A stretch of 12,166 nucleotides of DNA from assembly GCA_028277295.1 (NCBI GenBank), contig JANQGN010000429.1, positions 1 through 12,166 of the forward strand, given 5' to 3'. Every line of letters starts with the position of its first letter. The stretch's first letter is position 1. Of this stretch, positions 1 to 5,432 are shown in pieces. This DNA comes from Rhodospira sp. Lineage in GTDB: Bacteria > Pseudomonadota > Alphaproteobacteria > Rhodospirillales > Rhodospirillaceae. A program made the position numbers and the translations under genes. A model generated the notes under the pieces. The model searched no databases, was not told the origin of the DNA, and saw nothing but the letters and a program-made list of their open reading frames with translations.

Positions 1-189
1 GAAGATCTCCTTGATCCCCATCATCTCGGCCTTCTTGCGGGCCGGCTCCAGTTCCTCGCCCTGGCCGATGTCGGCGGTGAAGGTCACCACCTCGCAGCCG
101 TAGGTGTCCTGCAGCCACCGCAGGATGATCGAGGTATCCAGGCCGCCCGAATAGGCCAGCACCACCTTCTTGACGTCGCCCTTGGTCAT
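1..189 (-). CDS. argG: Argininosuccinate synthase, N-terminal 63 residues (cut by window edge)
   Basis: ArgG condenses citrulline and aspartate with ATP to argininosuccinate, the penultimate step of arginine synthesis, in the cytoplasm. The visible N-terminus starts MTKGDVKKVVLAYSGGLDTS. It carries the N-type ATP pyrophosphatase P-loop AYSGGLDTS at residues 12-20, followed by the family segment TADIGQGEELEPARKKA. The start is the ATG at 187-189. Upstream sequence is only weakly Shine-Dalgarno-like (AGGGGCGAG), but the next residues match the usual ArgG N-terminus, so the start is secure. The gene runs out of the window on the left. It is transcribed away from everything else here, with more than 500 bp of non-coding DNA behind it, so it is probably not functionally tied to the light-sensing locus. 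Confidence 0.96.
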   Translation of the reverse strand, partial: MTKGDVKKVVLAYSGGLDTSIILRWLQDTYGCEVVTFTADIGQGEELEPARKKAEMMGIKEIF

Positions 190-255
190 GGTCCGGTCTC
201 GCCCCTGGTCGTGAGAAGTCCGCCCGTCGCGGTGGACGGAGTCGGAAGGGGCGGG

Positions 256-283
256 AGTATAGGCCAAAGGCTTCGCCGGACAA
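256..283 (-). promoter_or_regulatory. Candidate sigma-70 promoter of argG
   Basis: Read on the minus strand, TTGTCC (283 to 278) is followed after 16 nt by TATACT (261 to 256), a good match to a housekeeping -35/-10 pair. Transcription would start near 249, leaving a leader of about 60 nt before the argG ATG. This rests on sequence similarity alone. Confidence 0.5.
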
Positions 284-366
284 GCATTCCCGAGGCCGAT
301 CCAGGGCTCCGAACCCGGATGGACAAACGGTCACAAAGCGCCTTCCGAGAGGACCGGAGCACCCGA

Positions 367-460
367 TGGAGATCCTTCGGTCGTTTCCCTCCCTCAGGAA
401 GAGGTTGTTTTAAATGGACAGCCCTCATCCTGAGCACCCAAAGGATGCGAAGGATCTCCA
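367..460. repeat. 94-nt imperfect palindrome, likely dispersed intergenic (REP/MITE-like) element
   Basis: The outer arms are TGGAGATCCTTCG (367-379) and its perfect reverse complement CGAAGGATCTCCA (448-460). Inside, CTCAGGAAGAGG (393-404) pairs with CCTCATCCTGAG (423-434) with one mismatch. The two unpaired stretches between the paired blocks are both exactly 13 nt, so the arms are colinear at 38 nt each, around an 18-nt loop (405-422). The CCTCATCCTGAG core resembles palindromic repeats commonly scattered between genes in alphaproteobacterial genomes; that comparison is from memory. Copy number cannot be judged from one window. Confidence 0.75.
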
Positions 461-544
461 ACGGAAACAAGCACCCTGACGGACCTGTCATCTGAGTTCG
501 GAGCCCTTGGGGTCGATCACCGCGACCAGGCAATCTGAGTGTCT

Positions 545-631
545 GTCCGGAAAGCCCTTAAAGACACCACATATGGCATGCGATCCGGGCGCAGAAACAC
601 ACTATATTGCGGTTTCCGAGACTTTCCGGAC
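545..631. repeat. 10-bp perfect inverted repeat with a wide loop
   Basis: GTCCGGAAAG (545-554) and CTTTCCGGAC (622-631) are perfect reverse complements separated by 67 nt. A further TTTCCG lies at 613-618. The loop is AT-richer than its surroundings and includes TATATT (603-608). It could be paired operator sites, an RNA stem or the end of a small dispersed element. Nothing here decides between these. Confidence 0.5.
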
Positions 632-731
632 GAGCCCTGAGTCCCGGAGTCATCCGATCCCCGCGCCAGCGCGTAAACACGCGATAGCCGCGTGATCCCA
701 ATCCCCCGACCCTTCGCGGAGAGACACTGCC

Positions 732-911
732 ATGGAACCTGGAGTCGGCTTTCTGTTCTTCAAGGTGGGCCTTGTGCTGGCGGTCATCGCCTACATGCTC
801 ATGAGCAACGCCAGGATCCGCCGGGAACTGAGGGAAAAGCGTGAGGCCGAACAGTCTCAGGCGGCGTCTTCGTCATCCGCGCAGCCGCCACCCACGGCGG
901 GCGACGCCTGA
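732..911 (+). CDS. Small single-span membrane protein, unknown function (59 aa)
   Basis: I do not recognise a family. The protein begins MEPGVGFLFFKVGLVLAVIA. It has one hydrophobic helix at about residues 6-24, then a strongly charged stretch (RIRRELREKREAE, about 28-40) and a Ser/Pro-rich tail. This fits a short inner-membrane protein with its basic end in the cytoplasm. A clear ribosome-binding site, GGAGAG at 718-723, lies 8 nt before the ATG, which supports translation. Its TGA (909-911) is immediately followed by the stop codon of the convergent histidine kinase gene (912-914), so there is no room for a separate terminator. It could be a genuine orphan small protein; I infer no role. 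Confidence 0.72.
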   Translation: MEPGVGFLFFKVGLVLAVIAYMLMSNARIRRELREKREAEQSQAASSSSAQPPPTAGDA

Positions 912-2066
912 TCATCCCGCCGCCGGCGACACACGCTCCGCCGGGAGCGTCCCCACTGGAAACCGCAGGGTCACGGTGGTGCCCTGGGTGACGATGCTCT
1001 CCAAGGTCAAGGTACCACCGTGGGCTTCGGTCAGGGCCCGCGCGATCGTCAGGCCCAGGCCGGTGCCGTCGCGGCGCTTCCGGCCGGCGATGGATTGACC
1101 GAACGGCTCCAGAACCAGCGTGACATCCTCGGGTGGAATGCCGATGCCGGTATCCGAAACCGTGATAACCACGGTGCCATCGTCCTCGGCCAGCGCCGCC
1201 ACGGTCACCGACCCGCCCTCGGGCGTGAACTTGATCGCATTGGACACAAGGTTCAAAAGAACCTGGTGAACGCGGCGGGAGTCGGCCACGAAGTCCAGGG
1301 TCTCCGGCAGGCGGTCGTGCACGGTCACCCCGGCTTGACGGGCGTGCTCCTCGGTGAGGCGCCGGCACCGGGCGACCACCTCGGACAACACAACGCGACC
1401 GGGCTCCAACACCATCTCGCCGGCTTCGATCTTGGACAGATCAAGAATATCGTTGATGAGGGCGTGCAGATGACGCGCCGACTCCAGGATGTGCCCGGCG
1501 TAGACGGCATAGCGCGCCGGCAGCGGACCGAAAACCGCCTGATGCATCACATCGGCGAACCCCAGAATGGCGGTCAGCGGCTGCCGCAACTCGTGGCTCG
1601 TGCCCGCCAGGTAGCGGCTCTTGGCGGCGCTGGCCTGATCGGCCCGTGCCTGCGCGGCCAGGGCCGCCCGCTCCGCCACCACAAGGTCGCTCAGGTCCGA
1701 CAGGGCCGCGAACAACCGATCGGGCGCGGCGCGGGTAATGGTGACGCCCAGGGTCGTCGGCGCGCCGGCGGGCCCAATGGTGTCGCCGTCACGATGAACC
1801 CGGAATCCATGCACCAGCACGCCCAGCCGTCCCGCCTTGGCCGTGCAAGCGGTCCGCAACTCAGCCCCTTGCGTCCCCAGGGCATTGAACAGATTGTCCA
1901 GGACGCCGTTCACGGCGAAGGGCATCAGCACCTGCGCGGCGGTGGGATTCATGAGAAGGATGGCGCCGTCGCCCCGCATATCCAGCAACCCCACCGGGGC
2001 CTGATTCACGAACCGGTAAAGGTTGTCGGGATCGGCGTCCTTGTCCTGGTCATCATGCGGAGTCAC
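912..2066 (-). CDS. PAS-domain sensor histidine kinase downstream of PYP
   Basis: This predicted two-component kinase (384 aa) would autophosphorylate on His158. The N-terminus (about residues 13-115) looks like a PAS sensor domain. A short linker helix rich in Ala (130-150) leads to the dimerisation/phosphoacceptor box SHELRQPLTAILG (157-169), where Q replaces the usual T/N four residues after the His. The ATPase domain shows the N box around NLVSNAIKF (272-280), the G1 box DTGIGIP (305-311), the F box PFGQ (321-324) and the G2 box GTGLGL (334-339). No transmembrane segment is seen, so it is likely cytosolic. The start is GTG (2064-2066), chosen because AAGGA lies 8 nt upstream. The gap to the pyp stop is 31 nt on the same strand, suggesting an operon. 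PYP may therefore be its input partner, although this is inferred from position. No response regulator is adjacent. Confidence 0.9.
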   Translation of the reverse strand: MTPHDDQDKDADPDNLYRFVNQAPVGLLDMRGDGAILLMNPTAAQVLMPFAVNGVLDNLFNALGTQGAELRTACTAKAGRLGVLVHGFRVHRDGDTIGPAGAPTTLGVTITRAAPDRLFAALSDLSDLVVAERAALAAQARADQASAAKSRYLAGTSHELRQPLTAILGFADVMHQAVFGPLPARYAVYAGHILESARHLHALINDILDLSKIEAGEMVLEPGRVVLSEVVARCRRLTEEHARQAGVTVHDRLPETLDFVADSRRVHQVLLNLVSNAIKFTPEGGSVTVAALAEDDGTVVITVSDTGIGIPPEDVTLVLEPFGQSIAGRKRRDGTGLGLTIARALTEAHGGTLTLESIVTQGTTVTLRFPVGTLPAERVSPAAG

Positions 2067-2097
2067 GGCCGATATCCTTCGTCAGGCCGAACCAGCG

Positions 2098-2460
2098 TCA
2101 CACCCGGGTCACCAGGATCCAGGACAACGGCGAGTCCGCGCCCTGCAACAGGCGCAGACGCACCCGGGTGGGCTTCATACGGACGGTCAGCACGTAGTCA
2201 AGGGTCTCATCCAGATCAGGCAGGTCCCGGAACCGTTGAGCCACCATGACGTTGTTCATGCACAGCCCGATCTCGTTGAAAAAATCACGGCCGAGAACCC
2301 AGGATCGATTGAGGTTGGCGAGGTGAGCTTCCCAAACATTGTATCGGGCGACGGTGCCATCAGCGCGGCGCACGGCGATCACCCCAAACGGCAGGGCATC
2401 CAGATCCTCGTCCCGGGCCCGTTCCAGGCACACCAGAATGTCCGGGTCGTGAAAATCCAT
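2098..2460 (-). CDS. pyp: Photoactive yellow protein (PYP) homologue, blue-light photoreceptor
   Basis: PYP is a small cytosolic PAS-fold photoreceptor carrying p-coumaric acid as a thioester on a cysteine. This 120-aa protein aligns along its length with my recollection of Halorhodospira halophila PYP (125 aa). LDALPFGVIAV matches LDGLAFGAIQL, GRDFFNEIGLC matches GKNFFKDVAPC, and VRMKPTRVRL matches YQMTPTKVKV. Key residues are kept: Tyr40 (PYP Tyr42), Glu44 (Glu46), chromophore Cys67 (Cys69) and Met95 (Met100). Thr50 and Arg52 of the reference are replaced by Ala48 and Leu50, and the loop after the Cys is three residues shorter. GAGGAA stands upstream of the ATG (2458-2460). The divergent gene encodes the PYP-type coumarate ligase, which strongly supports the call. 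The main alternative, a generic PAS protein, is unlikely given the Cys/Tyr/Glu triad and this neighbour. Confidence 0.92.
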   Translation of the reverse strand: MDFHDPDILVCLERARDEDLDALPFGVIAVRRADGTVARYNVWEAHLANLNRSWVLGRDFFNEIGLCMNNVMVAQRFRDLPDLDETLDYVLTVRMKPTRVRLRLLQGADSPLSWILVTRV

Positions 2461-2485
2461 GCCGACCGTTCCTCGTTCCTTGACC

Positions 2486-2510
2486 GAGACGTGTCGAGGG
2501 TGATCGTCTC
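2486..2510. promoter_or_regulatory. Inverted repeat in the pyp/ligase divergent promoter region
   Basis: The 82-bp gap between the divergent pyp and ligase genes must hold both promoters. GAGACG (2486-2491) and CGTCTC (2505-2510) form a perfect 6-bp inverted repeat with centres 19 bp apart, a spacing compatible with a dimeric regulator on one face of the helix. No convincing -35/-10 pair was found on either strand. The operator role is inference. Confidence 0.35.
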
Positions 2511-2542
2511 AGATTATCGACTTTAACGGGTTTCGACGCCGC

Positions 2543-3733
2543 ATGCACCGGACAGACGACGACATCACGCAAGTTCCCTTGGCGCCGCGACCCCGCCTCG
2601 ACCCGGCGGCGCTGTCCCCCGCCCTCCGTGACCTGCTGCGGGCTGAGTTGTCGCGCCAGCGCAACGGCGCCGAGGTCGCGTGTCCGGCCGGGCCGGCGGT
2701 CACCGTGGCCTTGGGCGCGGATGGACTGGGCGCCGACAGCCTCGAAAGAAGCTGGCTTGCCCTGGCCGCCCACGAGTTCCTTACCCTGGACGGGACCCCC
2801 TGGGAAGAGGAGGTTCTGGTCGCCGCCACCATCGGCGCCCTCGCCGAGATTGGAGCCGCCAGGCTCTCGTGTGGCGCCCACCCGGCGATCACCTTTCGAA
2901 CGTCCGGCACCACGGGAGGTGCCAAGGCGGGCGCCTCAGGCGTCGGCCAGCCGCTGCGTCACCCGCTCTCGCTGCTGTGGGAAGAGGCCGCCACGCTAGC
3001 CGCCCTCGTCGCCACCCGCCGACGCATCGTGCGTCTCCTGCCGGCCCATCACATCTACGGCTTCCTGTTCACGGTTCTGTTGCCGGCGCGCCTTGGCGTT
3101 CCCGTGGTCGACGAGCAAGTACCCGGCCTGCCCGCGCGGCTGGATCCGGGCGACCTTGTCGTTGGCTATCCCTTGGTCTGGGCCCAGGCGGCACGCTTCT
3201 GGGAAACCGTGCCGCCAGATGTGTGGATCACCACCTCCACCGGCCCCTGCCCGGTCGACGTGCTGGCTCGCCTCCGGGCCGTGGGCGTGGCCCGCGCCAT
3301 CGAGGTGTATGGGTCGACGGAATCGGGCGGCATCGGCTGGCGCGACGACCCGGTGGCGCCGTTCCTGCCCTTCGGGCATCTGACCCGCGCCCAAGATGGG
3401 GGCCTGACCCGGCACGGCCGAGCCGTGCCCTTGCAGGACAGTTTGACGTGGGAGGCCGGAGGCTTCCGCGTGGGCGCCCGCCTGGACGGCGGGGTGTCCG
3501 TGGGCGGTCACACGGTGCGCGCGGCGGCGGTCGCGGACCGGCTGAGGCGCATTCCGGGCGTCACCTTTGCAAGGGTATGGCCCGTGAAGACGCCCGGCGG
3601 CATCCGCCTGGCCGCCGAGGTCACGGTGGACGACGACGTCGCCGAGGCCACCGTTCGCCGTCTCATCGACAGCCTGCCGGCGGCGGAACGACCTGTGGAC
3701 CTTATGATCCTCGCGTCCCGGGACGAAGGCTAG
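2543..3733 (+). CDS. pcl: p-Coumarate:CoA ligase of the PYP-activation type
   Basis: This adenylate-forming enzyme (396 aa) should convert p-coumarate, ATP and CoA to p-coumaroyl-CoA, the donor that loads the chromophore onto PYP. The ATP P-loop is RTSGTTGGAKA (119-129). The PAHHIYGFLFTVLLP block (167-181) and the YGSTESGG motif (256-263) are typical of the adenylation fold. It is much shorter than plant or general 4-coumarate ligases (over 500 aa) and resembles the short ligase family found beside pyp genes. An N-terminal segment, LGADGLGADSLERSW (57-71), looks like an acyl-carrier-protein DSL motif. The chain ends at about the point where the usual C-terminal catalytic-lysine motif would begin. 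The gene is divergent from pyp by 82 bp. The ribosome-binding site is weak, so the exact ATG is less certain than the function. Confidence 0.88.
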   Translation: MHRTDDDITQVPLAPRPRLDPAALSPALRDLLRAELSRQRNGAEVACPAGPAVTVALGADGLGADSLERSWLALAAHEFLTLDGTPWEEEVLVAATIGALAEIGAARLSCGAHPAITFRTSGTTGGAKAGASGVGQPLRHPLSLLWEEAATLAALVATRRRIVRLLPAHHIYGFLFTVLLPARLGVPVVDEQVPGLPARLDPGDLVVGYPLVWAQAARFWETVPPDVWITTSTGPCPVDVLARLRAVGVARAIEVYGSTESGGIGWRDDPVAPFLPFGHLTRAQDGGLTRHGRAVPLQDSLTWEAGGFRVGARLDGGVSVGGHTVRAAAVADRLRRIPGVTFARVWPVKTPGGIRLAAEVTVDDDVAEATVRRLIDSLPAAERPVDLMILASRDEG

Positions 3734-3757
3734 GGCCTGTCGACAATGAGCGCGCGG

Positions 3758-4360
3758 TCACGGCGGCGGATCGATGGTCAGCGGCCCGTTCCATCCCGCC
3801 AGCAACGGCCGCACGGCCGCGAAGGGCCGCGCCGGGTCCAGCCAGGCGGCCTCGGCGTCCGGGTCCAGCAGCACCGGCATACGCGGATGCAGCGGCGCCA
3901 TCTGGTCGTTGGCCGCGCGGGTGATAATCGTGAAGCGGCCGCTGTCCGGATCCACCAGCCCGGCCATGGCCTGCGCCGCGCCATCCCAGCGGCCGACCCG
4001 ATGCCGCCGCTTGGCCAGCCGTTGCCCCGACGCGGCCCGATCGCCGGACCACTCGAAGAAAGCCGTCGCCGGCACCAGGCAGCGGTTGCCCAACAGCCTG
4101 CGGAAGACAGGCTTTTCGGCCAGCGTCTCGGCGCGCGCGTGTATCAGCGGCCGTTGCCCCCAGTCCACCGCCAGACCCCAGGCCAGCGCCACCGGCACCC
4201 GTCGTGGCCCGATCACGACCGCTCGATCTGTCGGGCGGACCTCGGCCAGGGGCAGGCCGGCCAGGGCGTCACGCGCCGGGTCCCCGCCGGGCGGTACGCG
4301 CAGGTCGAAGCGCTCCCGCACCAGGTCCGCCATCACATTCAGTTCGAAACGCGCGCACAT
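3758..4360 (-). CDS. SRAP-domain protein (HMCES/YedK type), abasic-site DNA-protein crosslinker
   Basis: SRAP proteins bind abasic sites in single-stranded DNA and form a covalent link through Cys2 after loss of Met1, shielding the lesion. This 200-aa protein begins MCARFELN, giving Cys2. It also has HARAET (74-79), RCLVPATAFFEW (93-104) with Glu103, and PLHPRMPVLL (156-165) with His158. These match the YedK active-site set, except that the usual Asn of NARAET is His74. The start at 4358-4360 is chosen because the Cys must be residue 2; a Met 12 codons upstream would destroy the active site. No strong ribosome-binding site is visible. It converges on the ligase gene (24 nt between stops) and diverges from the dehydrogenase. 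No link to light sensing is evident beyond general DNA damage. Confidence 0.93.
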   Translation of the reverse strand: MCARFELNVMADLVRERFDLRVPPGGDPARDALAGLPLAEVRPTDRAVVIGPRRVPVALAWGLAVDWGQRPLIHARAETLAEKPVFRRLLGNRCLVPATAFFEWSGDRAASGQRLAKRRHRVGRWDGAAQAMAGLVDPDSGRFTIITRAANDQMAPLHPRMPVLLDPDAEAAWLDPARPFAAVRPLLAGWNGPLTIDPPP

Positions 4361-4479
4361 GCCGACTAGAATGGCCGCCCGGCCGGCCACCCGCAAGCGC
4401 CCGCGCGCGTCGGGATCGGGTCGCCCCCCCGGCCACGCCCCCGGCCCTGTCCCGTGTTCCGTTCAGAGGACCCGCCGTC

Positions 4480-5283
4480 ATGACCGACCCTCACGATCCC
4501 CTGGCCGACCCCATGGATGGCATGGCCAAGGATACCGTCGATCCCCCGCGCAGCGGCCGTACCGTGGTCATCACGGGCGCCAGCCAGGGCATTGGTCACG
4601 CCATCGCCGCGCGCTTCATGTCGGAGGGCTGGCGCGTGGTCACCTGCGCGCGCCGCGACGTGCCGGCCCATTGCCGCCGTGATCCGCTGTGGACCCACCA
4701 CTTCGTGGCCGACCTGGCCGAGCCCGACAGCCTGGACGCCTTCGCCACCCATGCGGTGGAGGCGCTGGGCGACGAGCCGCTGCATGCGCTGATCAACAAC
4801 GCCGGCGTCTCGCCCAAGACCCCCTACAAGGAGCGCCTGGGTATCCTCAATGGCTCCATCGACGGCTGGCACAACGTTTTCGAGCTGAATTTCTTCGCGC
4901 CGCTGCGGCTGGCGCGCGCCTTCAGCCGCAAGCTCTCGCGCGGCAAGGGGACGGTGATCAACATCACCTCGATCGCCGGTCACTATGTGCACCCCTTCGC
5001 CGGCTCCGCCTACTCCATCTCCAAGGCGGCCCTGTCGGGGCTGACCCGCGAGATGGCGGCGGAGTTCGCGCAACTGGGTGTGCGAGTCAACGCGGTCGCG
5101 CCCGGCGAGATCGCCACCGAGATGATCAGCGAGGAATACGAAGCCCTGATTCCGCGCATCCCGCTGGACCGCATGGGCTCGGTGGGCGACGTGGCCGGTG
5201 TGGTTTTTCGCCTGTGCGACGAGGACTTCAGCTATGTGACGGGGACCGAGGTCTTCGTGGACGGCGGCCAGCGCCTGCTGTAG
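4480..5283 (+). CDS. Short-chain dehydrogenase/reductase (SDR) family oxidoreductase
   Basis: This classical SDR (267 aa) is a soluble NAD(P)-dependent oxidoreductase of unknown substrate. It shows the cofactor motif TGASQGIG (32-39), the structural NNAG (106-109), Asn137, catalytic Ser164 (in NITSIAG) and the YSISK pair Tyr178/Lys182, then VNAVAPGEIATEM (203-215) and a C-terminal VTGTEVFVDGG (253-263). The arginines after the second strand (CARRD, 56-60) lean towards NADP(H). The reading frame is open far upstream, but AGAGGA (4465-4470) sits 9 nt before this ATG and homology begins just after it. It stands alone between a divergent SRAP gene and a small membrane gene. An SDR also belongs to the RpoE-linked gene group of R. 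sphaeroides, but no RpoE-type promoter is seen here. Confidence 0.93.
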   Translation: MTDPHDPLADPMDGMAKDTVDPPRSGRTVVITGASQGIGHAIAARFMSEGWRVVTCARRDVPAHCRRDPLWTHHFVADLAEPDSLDAFATHAVEALGDEPLHALINNAGVSPKTPYKERLGILNGSIDGWHNVFELNFFAPLRLARAFSRKLSRGKGTVINITSIAGHYVHPFAGSAYSISKAALSGLTREMAAEFAQLGVRVNAVAPGEIATEMISEEYEALIPRIPLDRMGSVGDVAGVVFRLCDEDFSYVTGTEVFVDGGQRLL

Positions 5284-5432
5284 GCATCACGGCGTCGCGA
5301 TCATCACACCGGGTTTCCGCCGTTTTCCAGCCGCGCACCGTCATCGCATGACCGATGGGTCGCCACGCCCCATGACCCGAAACCCATGCGGTGAGGCGCA
5401 GCATTCATGCACGCCTGATCAAGGACGCTGTC

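Larger units (their letters stand above)
190..731. other. Non-coding region between argG and a small membrane gene
   Basis: This stretch of about 540 bp separates two divergently transcribed genes. Short ORFs on both strands have no ribosome-binding site or recognisable protein character. It holds the candidate argG promoter, a 94-nt imperfect palindrome (367-460) and a second wide inverted repeat (545-631). TATATT at 603-608 could be a -10 element for the rightward gene, but no -35 partner lies at the right distance. No RNA gene was recognised. Confidence 0.7.

Noticed and set aside
507..695. 62-aa plus-strand ORF in the argG upstream gap
   Set aside because: No ribosome-binding site, no hydrophobic or domain pattern, and it overlaps the wide inverted repeat.
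693..698. TGATCC before the 59-aa membrane gene as an RpoE promoter
   Set aside because: No TA-containing -10 lies 16-19 nt downstream. Other TGATCC hits in the window fall inside coding regions.
1020..2249. Long plus-strand ORF (409 aa)
   Set aside because: It is antisense to the histidine kinase, Gln/Arg/Gly-rich, with no domain or ribosome-binding site; a GC-rich shadow frame.
2680..3924. Long plus-strand ORF (414 aa) in another frame of the ligase
   Set aside because: Arg/Gly/Pro-rich composition typical of a shifted frame of a GC-rich gene; the ligase frame carries clear motifs.
4361..4396. Upstream Met for the SRAP gene
   Set aside because: It would bury the catalytic Cys that must become the N-terminal residue.
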